Shown: positions 10,569 to 22,587 of the stretch, piece after piece
Layout of the letters: each line of letters opens with the position of its first letter
How positions within the stretch are numbered: position 1 is the stretch's first letter
DNA from: Scilla litardierei
Taxonomy: Eukaryota > Streptophyta > Magnoliopsida > Asparagales > Asparagaceae
Direction: 5' to 3'
Length of the DNA: 64,000 nt
NCBI GenBank assembly: GCA_030789695.1
Contig: CM061140.1
Location: 170,028,319-170,092,318, forward strand
Notes under the pieces: model-generated
What the model was told of the DNA's origin: nothing
The model's input: the letters and a program-made list of their open reading frames with translations, nothing else
The model's database searches: none
Made by a program: the position numbers and the translations under genes

Positions 10569-13500
10569 GTGTCGCGCTAGTAGCTGGGCAACCTGCCCTC
10601 TCCTTGTTCGACTCAGGAGCATCACACTGCTTTCTGGCGAGTCGATTCATTCGCACCCACACTATTCCTGTCAAACCTTTAGCATCCGGTTGGAACGTCA
10701 ACACGGGTGGCGGAGTGATAAAAACGACCCGTGGGTATACACAATGCCCAGTGGTTATTTGTGGGCGAGCGTTATTTGCTGACTTTATGATAGACATACT
10801 GAACTTTGATGCTGTATTCGGGATGGATTGGTTGGGGACTTTCCATGCCACCATCGACTGTAATCGAAGGAGGGTAGTCTTCGAGATTCCTGATCATCCA
10901 AAGTTCGAGTTCATTAGTGGAAGCAGATCGGTAGGCCCAGTGGAGTTCAGAGCCAAATCGACCGAAGCAATGGCAGCTGCTATGGAAGCTGAGCCTGAGA
11001 TACCAGAAGTGGTTCGAGAGTTCTTGGATGTGTTTCCAGACGACCTTACAGGTTTGCCTCCGGATCGCACTCTCAAATTTTCCATAGAACTAATGCCAGG
11101 AGCTCAACCAATATCCAAGGGACCGTATCGTCTAGCACCATCTGAGCTAGAAGAATTGCGGGTCCAGCTAGATGGGCTTCTAAAGAAGGGATGGATACGA
11201 CCCAGTGTATCTCCCTGGGGATCTCCTATATTGCTGGTAAAGAAGAAAGATGGATCCCTTCGTATGTGTGTTGACTACCGTGAGCTGAACAAAGTCACCG
11301 TGAAGAACAAGTACCCTCTACCGCGCATCGACGATCTTTTCGACCAGCTCGGTGGGTCAAGCATCTATTCGAAGCTGGATCTGAGGACGGGATACCATCA
11401 AGTGAAGGTGAAAGACGAAGATATTCCCAAGACTGCATTCAGGACCAGATACGGACATTATGAGTACTTAGTAATGCCGTTTGGTGTAACCAATGCACCC
11501 GCGGTATTTATGAGTCTCATGAACCAAGTATTGTATGAGTACTTGGACAAGTTCGTAGTAGTCTACATCGACGACATTCTCATTTACTCGAAGAATGCAG
11601 TGGAGCATGCTGAGCATCTCAGGAAGGTTCTCGAGACCCTGAGAAGACACCAGCTTTATGCCAAACTTAGCAAATGCGAGTTCTGGCTGAACAAGGTGAC
11701 GTTTCTAGGTCACATAGTGTCCAGAGAAGGGATTGCTGTTGATCCTGAAAAAGTAGCCGATGTTCAAAACTGGCCAGTCCCCCGAACGGTGACTGAGATT
11801 CGAAGTTTCTTGGGACTTGCTGGCTACTACCGGAGGTTTATCAAAGACTTCTCAAAGATCGCAGGAGCCTTGACGCGATTGACGAGAAAGGATGTGGTGT
11901 TTGTTTGGTCAAAAGCATGTGAGGATGCTTTCCAGGAGCTGAAGAAGAGGTTGACGACTGCACCCATCTTGATCATTCCAGACCGATCAGGAGGATTTGA
12001 AGTCTTCTGTGATGCATCTGGTAAAGGACTTGGATGCGTGTTACATCAGCACGGTCGAGTCGTAGCATATGCATCCAGGCAGTTGAAGATCCATGAGAAG
12101 AACTACCCCACCCATGATCTTGAGTTGGCGGCAGTAATTTTTGCATTGAAGATTTGGAGGCATTTCCTATTGGGAGAGCATGTGAAGGTGTTCTCGGATC
12201 ATAAGAGTATGAAGTATCTCTTCACTCAGAAGGAGCTCAACATGCGTCAGAGACGATGGATAGAGCTCATGGCGGATTATGACATTGACCTTCAGTACCA
12301 TCCTGGGAAAGTCAACGTCGTACCTGATGCATTGAGTCGTCTACCAGCAGTGATGACCCTTACGACTCGGTGGAGATTGCAGCAAGAGATACGGGACATG
12401 GGTATAGAAGTGATTCTCCCAGGGATGACTGCATCTTTGATGGGCATGCATATCCAGTCGACCTTGGTAGAGAGGATCAAGAATGCTCAGATGGATGATG
12501 AGAAGCTGCGGAAGATCAAAGATTTGGTGATAGCAGGCCAGAGGCCAGAGTTTAAGATTCATGCAGATGGATCCTTAAGGTTTGGAGATAGGATCTGTGT
12601 ACCGTCTGGCACCATCAGAGAGGAGCTATTGGAGGAAGCTCACAGTTCTCCATACTCCATACATCCTGGAGGTACCAAGATGTATCAGGATCTGCGACAG
12701 CATTACTGGTGGCATGGCATGAAGAGAAGCGTCGCACGGAGCGTAGCGAAATGTATTGTGTGCCAACAGGTGAAGGCTGAACATCAGAGGACTGCCGGCT
12801 TATTACAGCCACTTCCCATTCCTGAGTGGAAGTGGCAGCACATCACGATGGACTTTGTGACTGGACTACCCAAGAGTACAAAGTAGAATGACGCTATCTG
12901 GGTGATCGTAGACTGATTGACCAAGACAGCGCACTTCATTCCTTTCCGAGTGGGCCAGTCTACAGAAGTTTTGGCCAAGAAGTACATGAATGAGATTGTG
13001 AAGCTGCATGGAGTTCCTATCAGCATTGTCTCAGACAGAGACACCAGATTCACTTCTTATTTCTGGAGGAGCCTACAGGAAAGCTTGGGAACTCACTTGA
13101 GTTTTAGTATGGCTTACCATCCGCAGACAGATGGCCAGTCAGAGCGTACTATTCAGATACTTGAGGACATGCTGCGGGCATGTATGCTAGACTTCAAAGG
13201 ATCATGGGAAGACCATCTCCATTTGGTGGAGTTTGCATACAACAACAGCTATCAGTCTAGCATCGGTATGGCGCCTTTTGCGGCACTGTATGGGAGGAAG
13301 TGCCGATCCCCCTTGAGCTGAGATGATGTAGGAGATCGAGAGTTGGTTGGTCCTGAGCTAATCACAGAAGCCGTGGATGTGGTTCGAACCATCAGAGAGA
13401 AGCTGCAATTGGCTCAGGATAGGTACAAGCATTGGGCGGATGCAAAACGTCGACATCTAGAGTTTCAGCCCGGAGATCATGTATTTCTGAAGATCTCGCC

Positions 13501-13894
13501 AAACCGAGGAATGATTCGTTTTGGGCAGAGAGGAAAGCTTAGCCCTCGATTCATTGGACCTTTCGATATTTTGGAGCGAGTAGGAGAAGTGGCATACAAG
13601 CTTGCATTGCCCCCTGCCTTAGAGGGAGTGCACAATGTGTTTCACATCTCGCAGCTGCGTCGCTATGTGAGCGACCCTAGTCATGTGGTGGACTACTCGG
13701 AGATCGTAGTTCGTCCGGACTTGACATACGAGCAGCAACCAGTGGAGATCTTAGATCGACGTCAGAAGGTCTTCAGGAACAGGACTATTGATCTAGTCAG
13801 GGTGATGTGGCGTCGCGACTCACCTGGTGAATCTACCTGGGAGCGAGAGGATGAGATGCGAGAACGTTACCCCTACCTTTTCCATGCCCTGTAG
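10569..13894 (+). pseudogene. pol: Tekay-2 pol with three nonsense codons
   Basis: A single frame, continuous with gag after splicing, encodes protease ([11 protein letters not shown]), RT ([10 protein letters not shown]), RNase H ([10 protein letters not shown]), integrase (HHCC ending [28 protein letters not shown]) and a chromodomain-like C-terminus ending RERYPYLF. It is broken by TAG at 12884-12886 (expected Gln), TGA at 12914-12916 (expected Arg) and TGA at 13319-13321 (expected Trp). All are C-to-T or G-to-A transitions. There are no frameshifts. Integrase here has no intron at the site interrupted in Tekay-1. The unbroken product would be about 1,500 residues including Gag. Confidence 0.92.
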
Positions 13895-13919
13895 ATAATT
13901 CCGAGGACGGAATTATTCT

Positions 13920-13932
13920 AAGGAGGGTAGGA
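13920..13932 (+). other. Tekay-2 polypurine tract
   Basis: AAGGAGGGTAGGA immediately precedes the TGTAACGG that opens the 3' LTR. Confidence 0.85.
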
Positions 13933-16382
13933 TGTAACGGCCGGTAATTTTTAGGTATGATTAATTGCATGTCTGCTTGTATTTTACTTCCGATTGTCCG
14001 AGTGTTTTTATTCGTAGAGTCGACGCGAGCGCGTCTAAATTTTTCACCGTAGTTTAATAGTTACTATGATTATTTTAATTACCTTAGCTTAGTTATTTTA
14101 CTAATTACGAATTACGATTTCTAATTACCAATTTTACTCTGGTTAATTAATTAATTAATTAGTAAATCCCCCTCCCACGTTTTTCTCATCCCCAACCTGA
14201 TACCTCCCCCAAATACATTCAGTTCATTCCATAACCTCCCCTCATTAATAATAAGTTTGATTTTAGTTCTAATACGTCTTTTCCACTGCCAAAAATTCTT
14301 CCTCCTCTTAAATGAACACCTAATCTTTGACTAAATCCTTCCCCGATTAATGAGTTATGTCTCCCTGCATCTTCCTCCTTCGCGGATAATAACCCATCAT
14401 CTCCCCCCTACCGATCATCAATCTCCCCTCTCCCGTTCATCCACAGCAGGCAACCAATATTCTTCATCCCAAAATCAGCCAAGACAAAATCCACACCCAA
14501 TTCAAAGAAACCCAAATCCAAAATCCTAAAATTCATTTCCAGATCAGAAAACAAAATCAGAGAGAGGAGAACAAATTAATCCAGATCTGAAACCCAATTT
14601 CAGATCCTCCAAATCCAAACCCTCAATCTTCTTCCCTTCTTCTTCTTCCTCCTCCATTGCCCTAGCCCCGACTGCGCGCGCCGCCCGAGCCCCCTGCCAG
14701 CCGCCCCCAGCCTTGCCCGCCGGCCCCCCGCCTCGCGCCTCGCGCCGCCCGCCTGCCCCCCCGCCTCGCGCCGCCTGCCTGCCCCTCGCGTCATGCCGTT
14801 GGCCGCCCCCCCCCCCCCACCCCCCCCCCCCCCCCCCCCCCCCCGCGTGTTTCCCCTGCAGCAAGAAGGAAACAAAAAAAAAGAAGGAACGAGAAGACAG
14901 AACGAAGAAGGAGAAGAAGAATAGAGAGAGAAGAGAGAAAGAGAGAGAGAGAGTAAGAGGTAAGGGTTATTTAATATATAAGTTTTAATTTTATATTAAG
15001 TTTAAGTTATTGTTATAAGTTTTAAGTTTTTAATATTAGTTAACTTATAAAGTATTTAATCTTAGTTGTTTTATAAATTAATTTAAAGTAAAGTTTGAGT
15101 TATTATATAAAATTATTTTATCTTATAAGTTAATAGTTCATAACCCTATATTAGTATAAGATGTTAGTAGCATTTATCATGTTATAATAAGTTTTAGTTT
15201 AAGTTAAGTTTTAGTTTAAGTTAAGTTAATATATAAGATATAAGTCAGTAACTTGGTTACAAGTTTTTAGTCTATAAGGTTCCTATTATTAGTTTGTGTA
15301 ACTAACCCACTTTTGAACCAGGTACCACTACCGCGAGTCAAAACGCGCCTTCCACTACCAGGCGAAACGGTAACTCATCGTACCCTAGCTATGGGGTTTA
15401 AAAGCAATATTGATGCATGCCAAAATTAGTTTCTTTTATTGGCAAAGTGTTTCACTTGAACAGTTAGCTAAACTTGATAAGTTGCACTGTACCGTAAATT
15501 GAATTGGACTCTGTGACATGCTTAACCGTTAACCGAAAGATGTAATTGGAAAAGTAAGAATGGTGATTGACTCGTAAATTGTAAGTACGGTAACCTGCAC
15601 ACACTCACTGGGTTTTTGGGGTAACTTATAATGGCGAGGGTACGGGAGCGACTAGTCCAGACTTTGTTGTCACTGTGCGGGTTCTAGCAACCCATAACAG
15701 TGCCGGTGACAACCATCACAGATCACAGATCACAGATTATTGCACAGTACTCGGAGAATTGGTTCGCCCGGGTAGCACCCGCGGCAAGAGTTGGCCTCTT
15801 GGTTGCTTATTGTTCCCCGCATTATAAGTCACGTAGGCTCAGTCACAACTAAAAATCTCGTAACTGGTCATTTTAAATATTGTTATGGCTGATAGAAGTA
15901 GACTGCTATGTTACTTTTCTGCTTTATTGCTCGCACTTTACTTTTTAGTTTGCCATGTTAGTTTTTGCCATGCTCATTTATTGTTTTAAATATCATGCTA
16001 GAGTTACTTTGAGTTACGTCTGATCCTGGCGACCCTTCTTTTTGTGGTGGTCTCGCCAGATACAGCACAGGTTAAAGAAGTTGCACCAGGGACTGCAGAC
16101 GCTGAGTTTGCTGTAGAATTTGACCAGGAGGACGCTGGTTACTAAGTGTGAGTGTGAGTGTGTTTTTATTATATGTATCAGAGTGGCTTGTTTGGTGTGT
16201 ATTTGTATTCTCGAGTTGTATTTCTTTTCATGTACGCTGCTGGTTTGTAATAAGGTTTACACCACTTTCATGTATGAGTATTTTGGCGCATTTCTGCAAC
16301 AGAGCCTGTATTGATCTCATCGGTGCCTAGCAGGACTTGTGCATTTCCAAATAGTAACGGGCCCCGAGAGCGGGTCGTTACA
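13933..16382 (+). repeat. Tekay-2 3' LTR (2,450 bp)
   Basis: It starts TGTAACGGCCGG, ends GGGTCGTTACA, and is complete. It contains a GC-rich block (about 14660-14850) with a near-pure C tract at about 14808-14844, within otherwise AT-rich LTR. The flanking base on the right (16383) begins the host copia gene. Confidence 0.93.
14808..14844. repeat. Poly-C tract
   Basis: About 37 bases are almost all C, with one A. The minus strand is the matching poly-G. The ORFs here rich in Gly or Pro are low-complexity artefacts. Confidence 0.9.
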
Positions 16383-16754
16383 GTTGGCAAAGTATACGTC
16401 AGTCTACGGTGGCTATGTTTACTATGGAGGAAAAATACATGGCATTGACTGAAGCAATGAAAGACATGATATGGCTAGTGTGCTTGATGGATGATCTGGG
16501 AGTCTAGCAGAAGAAGTATGATCTCCATTGTGATATCCAAACTGTGGTGCAACTAGCTAAGAATCAGGTCTTACATGAACGCACAAGCATATCGACGTAA
16601 GGTACACTTTGTCCGAGACCATGTGGGAGAAGAAGACGATGCCATCAACTTGCTAATCGGAACAAATGACAACCATGCGGACATGTTGACTAAGATTGTA
16701 TCAGGAGTTACGTTTAAGCATTGCTTGGACTTGCTCAATGTTATTCCGAGATGA
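16383..16754 (+). pseudogene. Ty1/copia RNase H C-terminus (host of Tekay-2)
   Basis: The frame from 16384 reads as the end of a copia polyprotein: QSTVAMFTMEEKYMALTEAM, then IWLVCLMDDLGV and a final FKHCLDLLNVIP before a stop at 16752-16754. It has in-frame stops (such as at LGV*) and a frameshift near 16600. The upstream part of pol lies beyond Tekay-2, outside the window. Confidence 0.85.
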
Positions 16755-16929
16755 TGTCAATGACGGCCCTAGTTGGGGGCATCGAGGCTCGGTGGAGCCA
16801 GTTGAGCCCCGGTGGGGGCATTGGGCTCTTCGGAGCAAAATTGAAGGAAACACCAGACGTGTCTCTACCAAGGTGATGCATTGAAGGTCGACTATGTGAC
16901 GAAGGCATAATCTTGCCAAGGTGGAGATT

Positions 16930-17557
16930 TGTAAAATTTGGATCGATTGATGCGCTGAAGAAGTATTGGAGATGTGCAGCCGAGCTATCTTGTGCAAAGC
17001 TAGCTCGCCAATGCTCGGATCCTGCCTGTCTGACTCTGCACAAATCAGATACTAGGATGCTCGAGCTAACGGACTTCTATAGTGCATGAATTCTCAGTTC
17101 AGAGGATCGACTGCTCATAGGTTGGTAACTCTACAGTCCGAGCTTCAGATATCTCGGCTCGGCACTTCATCAGCTCGGCCTTCAGCAAAAGTTCGACAGC
17201 ACGAAGGGGCTACCATAGGACGTGACGTCCTATCCAGAGTAGAGTTGTAATTGGATTAGAATTCCGTTAAAGTCGGAGTTCTTATCAATTGGGAATCCAT
17301 CTTCTATTAGAACACCTATTATACCTTAGGGCTATATATATGGTGTTTAGGCGAGGGTTTCATAGAGTAACACATTTGATAGAACTTCGAACCGCCTTTG
17401 TGAGAGCCAACTTTGAGAGATTGTGTTGAGAGCTTTTGGAGAGATCTTGAGTGATTCTTCTTCGTTGAGAAGAGAGTAGATTTGTATTTGTTCTCTCATT
17501 TTATGATAATGCTCATTGGTGTTCACTTGGTCGGCCAACGACCTAAAGTTACAATAT
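16930..17557 (+). repeat. 3' LTR of the older copia element (right end approximate)
   Basis: It begins TGTAAAATTTGG directly after a purine-rich PPT (AAGGTGGAGATT) downstream of the RNase H end. It contains a TATA stretch near 17333 (CTATATATATGG) followed by a plausible R/U5. The right boundary is a guess because the other LTR is out of view. Confidence 0.6.
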
Positions 17558-18059
17558 TCATAGTGCTCTATTTGATAAATATACTAAAATTTAGGGGCCT
17601 ATGTGTGTGCTATGGGGTGTTTGGCAATTTGAAACTGATAGTCAACAATCAACCTGTGAAAGTGAAGTCATTTTCATTTGAGACGAAGGAGGCATGAAGA
17701 TGATAAGATGTTTGATAGTTTTAAATGACAAGTGTGAAAAGCAACAAATATTCTTACTTGCAACTTCTGTGAAAGGGCCACTTCATACTATTGGTAGTGA
17801 AAAGTGGAAGAGAAACATGTAACATTAATTAAGAATGAGGTTGACACGAAAACACCGCCATCATGCAAATTCATTTAGTCTCTAACTAATCCCAGTAATT
17901 CAAATAATAAAAACATGCAATATCTTGTTATTGTTCTATCCTTGTTTTAGAAATAAACTGTTCGTCTTGCTTGGTTAGCTATGCGGGTAATCGTGTCATG
18001 GAAATGCAATGTATGAACAAAGTACTTTGTTTCCACATTTGCATGCCTTCCTCTTCCGG
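17558..18059. other. Unannotated intergenic sequence
   Basis: This is AT-rich with only short ORFs. I recognise no gene or repeat. Confidence 0.5.
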
Positions 18060-18595
18060 TAAAATACAATCCCTCTAATAGAAGCAAAAAAGGAAATAAA
18101 TTAAAGTGAAAGGAAAGTAATTTATCAATTTTCAAATAAATATGGTAGACGTTGGAGAAAGCTGGCAAGCTGTTGGATTCTAGTGGATGGTAACGAAGAC
18201 GACAAGCCTTACCTATGTGTCATCGTAACACGTGGCAGGCGCAAATCGGAACGTGTCACAAGGATAGTAATTGTTTTGCTCCTCCCACAATATATAAGCT
18301 CTAAAAATAGAGGGAAAACAAAAAGCTATGACAAAAATTAGAGTAACACCTCACTCGGCTAAATACACTCCCTCTTATAGAGGAGGAACATATAGTAGAT
18401 CGGGGAAAAGGGAAAATGAGGCAGGCAAAGGGGATGAATCTATTAATTTGTGAAGGTTCAATGAAGCTAGCAAATTGTTGGGTTCTAGTGAATGGTAACA
18501 AAGACTATAGGCCTTTCATACGTGACAATATAGCACGTGTTAAGTTGAAATCATAATCGTAATTATGTTGTTCCCACGTAATAAGCTCTCACACA

Positions 18596-18600
<5 letters not shown>
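18060..18600 (+). promoter_or_regulatory. Diverged tandem duplication upstream of GATA gene, with G-boxes
   Basis: Two copies offset by 305 bp align around TTCTAGTGGATGGTAAC (18178) and TTCTAGTGAATGGTAAC (18483). Each contains CACGTG (18229-18234 and 18534-18539) followed by an ATAAGCTCT block. A weaker third copy of the left part is near 18780-18830. CACGTG is the G-box bound by bZIP and bHLH factors. Promoter function for the downstream gene is inference. Confidence 0.6.

Positions 18601-18666
<66 letters not shown>
18589..18666. repeat. (CA)n-(GA)n compound microsatellite
   Basis: About 24 bases of CA are followed by about 53 bases of GA. It lies 440 bp upstream of the GATA start codon, possibly in promoter or leader. 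Confidence 0.95.
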
Positions 18667-18669
<3 letters not shown>

Positions 18670-19109
18670 AAAGGTACAACACTTGAACAGAAAGAGCCTG
18701 TGGCTAAACTAAAATAAATTTTATATTGTTTGTACAGTGATTACCGTCCAAAAAAGAGTTAGTTTCAGCACTTAATGACTAAAATCAAAGTAACAGCTCA
18801 CTTCACTGGCAGTAGGAATCTCTCCCCTTCACGAGAATAGCACCTCTCTTTCTCACTTGTACATAAGACACACACACTATGCACACCCATATTTTAAAGA
18901 GATGGATCGGCTTTGATCGATGGTTATCACTTAACACCCATTCTCGCACTTAGAAGAGACAGATCAACTCCCACTGATGACCATCACTTACATCGAGATC
19001 TCCGTAGTGCACACCTCACACGTCTTCTATATGTAGGGACATCGTTTGTTTGGTTTTTCACCTGCGTGTTCTTGCTAATATATAGTTTCTAAGTTTCTTA
19101 AAAGTTTCA

Positions 19110-20755
19110 ATGGAGTTAACATTATTTTCTTCTTCTTCATCCTCCTCTTCTCATTCTTCTTATTTTCCTTCTATGCCTTTTGGTTATTCTTCATCTTCTT
19201 CATCTTCTTCTTTTCCCTTTGCATCTCATTTATCTTCTTTTTCTTCCCCCTCACCATCATCCTTTTCTGCCCCTGTGGTGGAGAAGGATCTATTGACTCG
19301 TCTATCTAATTCTAACTTTGAGAATTCCGGGGTTGATGTCAATCTCACTTTGGGTCGTCCAACATCACCAGTACGAGAGTGTTGTATTTGCGGTCGTACT
19401 AGTACTCCACTTTGGAGGAATGGTCCAAATGGACCAAAGGTAATTATAACAAGGAATGCTTCACTAATTTATACATCCATTATTTCATTATGATGCTCGC
19501 GTGTACATGAATTTTGTTATTTATTTTATAGATTGTTACCATTTTCTACTAGCAGTAAAGGTGGAAACATCCCACAATTTGTTAGTAAGATGATAATTAA
19601 ACATGTTAAGCAAAGCTTACATCTTCATTCATAATACATCTAAAATAGCATGAGCCATATAGTAAGTTTGCATGCTAGCTAACCTCTTCAGCCTCCATCT
19701 AACTTCACTATTCAAGTGGAAACACTGCTTGCATGCTATCTTTGCCTTGTATTCTATATACTTTTCATTAATATCAATTTTGAAGAATAGATATCTGTCA
19801 ATTTTTTTCCATAGTTAGATTGGTGATCATACCACCAATTTCCTCACTTCATTCTTTCACTACCATATAAGATCTAAGAAAGGGCTTTTTCGTCGTCAAA
19901 GATTGCAATATATAATTACAAACAATCCTAAAATTGACTTGATATTATTTTAGGAAACTTATAATGTGACTAAAAAATATATTCCTTGTTTGGATTTAAG
20001 CATGAAAAGGATTATGAGTACGAAGATGTTGAGATTCGAAGATTTTCTTTTACATAGGTTTATTTTTGCAAATTAAAAAAAATGTAAATACTACTTTATA
20101 AGCTTCATAGTCCTTTAACCTTGAAAAAAAGCAAGATCTACATAAACATTTGAAATCATGTCATATTTTCCATTTGCGTCTTTGGGGAGAGTACTAATTA
20201 ACCAAGTTGCCTCATATGATAGCTCTTTTATTTAAAAAAATTTGGGCGGGGAGAGCGTTCTTGACTGATCTATTCTCCGTATCATGCATTTTTGTCGTGA
20301 TATTGCAAAAAGTTATAATTTGTCGTGAAGACGTTAAATTTCTGTACGCGATGTAAATAGTCAGATTTTCTCGTAAAGTTATAATTTGTCGTATACTATT
20401 ATTGGGATGTATTGTCGTGTCTGTGTTGATCGTATATAATACGCTATGAATTTACCGCATGCTGATGTCTACTTATTGTAAATAGTGAAGAATACGTGCG
20501 TAAGAAACCCAATATGTTCATTAAAGTTCACCTTTGGGTTTCAGATTTTTGCCCAATTATGCTTCCTGCAAGGAATTTATGGATTATATACAATGAAAAA
20601 TAATGTATACTAATATGTACATGTTTGTAAACTGAAACCAGACAGCTTGCAATGCATGCGGCATTAAGTACAGGAAAAGGATGCAGAAGCTGAACACAAA
20701 CTTGGCATTGGCTACTCCAGCAAAGAGCTCTCAGGCTAACAGCAGACATCACTGA
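19110..20755 (+). CDS. GATA-type zinc-finger transcription factor (HAN-like, class B)
   Basis: There are two exons, 19110-19439 and 20642-20755, separated by a 1,202-nt GT-AG intron (AAAG|GTAATT ... AACCAG|ACAGCT), giving a 147-residue protein. The N-terminus is Ser-rich (residues 7-50). VDVNLTLGRP (about 75-84) resembles the short motif preceding the finger in HANABA TARANU-type GATAs and has an EAR-like LxL character. The single finger is C-x2-C-x18-C-x2-C, with TPLWRNGPNGPK in exon 1 and ACNACGIKYRKR in exon 2. The intron falls after GPK, where class B plant GATA genes are usually split. It should bind GATA sites in the nucleus. It is short for the family, with a C-terminal tail of about 25 residues. 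The start is the first ATG of the frame. This is the most convincing host gene in the window. Confidence 0.85.
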
Positions 20756-20888
20756 ACTTTAAAATCTAGCATTCGAGCTCCGAAACCCTAGCTTGTGTGC
20801 AAGAAAGAGCTTGAATGTAATGCTTAAATGCTTCTCTAGGATGTTATCGTTTTTGATATTAATGTAACCTTGCAATCTACTTTGAGAG

Positions 20889-20894
20889 AATAAA
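20889..20894 (+). terminator. Candidate polyadenylation signal of GATA gene
   Basis: AATAAA lies 134 bases after the stop codon, followed by a T-rich stretch. Confidence 0.5.
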
Positions 20895-21389
20895 AATCTT
20901 TATTTGGCAGGCAGTAGCATCTGGCTATGAAACTGTTTGTTTTATAATTAAGATTTTACACCATGCCGTTTGCATTTCGAATGTAGAACAAAATTAACCA
21001 GAGAAGCTTTTGAAATAAATCTTTTGAGATATGATAATAAAGTCTATAATTTGGAAAGACAGTTGCATTTAAAATTCCTATCCTTAACAAAATAGTGACA
21101 TACACATTGAAGGTGATCTAACAGTTTTATTTTATTTACCTTTTCAATATCGTAGAAAGACAACCATAATACATTGCATTCAGAGAAGATTGGTTATGTA
21201 TAGAGAGAAGAGAGAAGTACAAAAACAAACCTCAATGGAAGGGATGAAGAAAGATCATGAAAGTATAAAATATACGAAATATCTCTAAGAAATAATGGCA
21301 ACACTTTGAACAGAAGGGATAGGATTATTTGCAGCGATGAGTTATGGTGCTTATTCATGAATAGGCTGAGAAGAATAGCCCTTGGTAAT

Positions 21390-21620
21390 GCAGTGATTGC
21401 AAAGACACTGTTGGGTTGAAAATTTCCTAGCATTTTGCTCTTGCATGACAACTCGACACAACACAAGAATGGTGACATCCCAATCAGTATGGTGGAATGA
21501 AGGAATCCTGGAGGAGAATTTCATGCAGTGTTGTAGTGACTACAAAGACACTTTTGGCTTGAAAATTTCTACCATTTCGCTCTCGGCAGACAATAGATTG
21601 ACACCGGTGTTGGGGATGGG
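21390..21620. repeat. Diverged 143-bp direct duplication
   Basis: CAAAGACAC plus a following TTGAAAATTTC block at 21400 recurs at 21543, with scattered substitutions. No coding function is recognised. It may be part of the LTR remnant that follows. Confidence 0.4.
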
Positions 21621-21659
21621 GATGTGTCTGTTGCAAAAATATCCCCTCCAAGATAGCAA

Positions 21660-22075
21660 ACCCTACAACTAGATAGGAAGTTGGGCTCGCAAAAATGATC
21701 AACACAACAGCCAAACAACCTTTGCTCTAAACGGATCTTGCGGGAGCAAATTAAGCAAACGAATACATACAATCAACAAATGGGAGAAAGTATATGAGGT
21801 CAAGACGTTACCCTGGTTTGGTCGAAGACAGAACATACTCCAGCATTTCGAGACGATTCCACTATTCCGATCAAGAGTTACAAGCTTTTCACTGCTTCTT
21901 CTTCAGCCCTCAAGTGAGTAATAACTTGGATGAATACACCAAGCGTTGCACTTTCAAACTCACGAAGAAAAGTAAACGATATGACAAAAGAAGACCCAAT
22001 AACCCAAGAAATCTGAAAAGCTCTAACTTTATTGTCTTTGGTTCTTATTGAAGAATCCAGCTGCCGACAAAAAAA
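21660..22075 (-). repeat. Probable copia LTR remnant (U5 side)
   Basis: The minus strand shows a motif order typical of copia R/U5: GTAACTCTTGAT, a block ending CTGGAGTATG and ACCAAACCAGGGTAAC. The order resembles the LTR at 44361-47071. No clear ends, TSD or partner LTR were found. Confidence 0.4.
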
Positions 22076-22079
22076 AAAT

Positions 22080-22486
22080 TGTTGAAATGTACATGTAATA
22101 CACATGTGCTGCTTGGACACCATCTGCCCTCGTAACTCCCTCCTTTGACTAACCCTTGTTTGCAACGTAAGGAATGATGTTTTGGCCAACCGCATGATCC
22201 TATAAATAGATGTGCGAAGAGCAGCTTCAGATCATCCCAAAATCCCATCTCCAACACTAAACTGAGAAGAGAAAGAGTGAGGGCCCCGGAGGGGTAAAAG
22301 TGAGGGATTTCTCCAGTGAGAGAAAATTACCCTAGAGAGGCAAAAGTTCTAGTGAGTTTTTTTGTAATGGTGTTTACCCAAGAGTGAGTAAAGTAATTTT
22401 CCAGTGAAAAATAGTGGAGTTTTTTTACTCTCTTTTTTTACTGTTTTACTGTCAGTAAGTCTTATAGTGATCATTGAATCACAACA
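22080..22486 (+). repeat. 5' LTR of a truncated copia element (407 bp)
   Basis: It begins TGTTGAAATGTACATG and ends ACAACA, with a TATA box (CTATAAATAG) near 22200. It is followed two bases later by the PBS TGGTATCAGCACC (22489), similar to the initiator tRNA-Met PBS. Confidence 0.75.
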
Positions 22487-22587
22487 AGTGGTATCAGCAC
22501 CTAGGTGAGCTGTGAGAGAGTAAAAAAGAAGTGAATTTTTTGGGGGTATTTTTTTACCATTATATTTTTTTCCTCTTCAAAATATCA

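Larger units (their letters stand above)
7917..16382 (+). mobile_element. Tekay-2: Ty3/gypsy Del/Tekay-type element, 5' end displaced outside window
   Basis: This is a plus-strand element with PBS at 9186, gag, intron, pol with a chromodomain-like end, PPT at 13920 and a 3' LTR at 13933-16382. Its 5' LTR is split by Tekay-1, so only its last 1,265 bases lie in the window. Comparing 7917-9181 with 15101-16382 gives about seven substitutions and one 17-bp indel, a divergence near 0.5 per cent. It inserted into the RNase H region of an older copia element at 16383. Confidence 0.95.

Noticed and set aside
18588..18668. CRISPR-like or structured repeat
   Set aside because: It is a simple dinucleotide microsatellite. 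The five palindromic arrays also lack the uniform spacers of CRISPR, and this is plant nuclear DNA.
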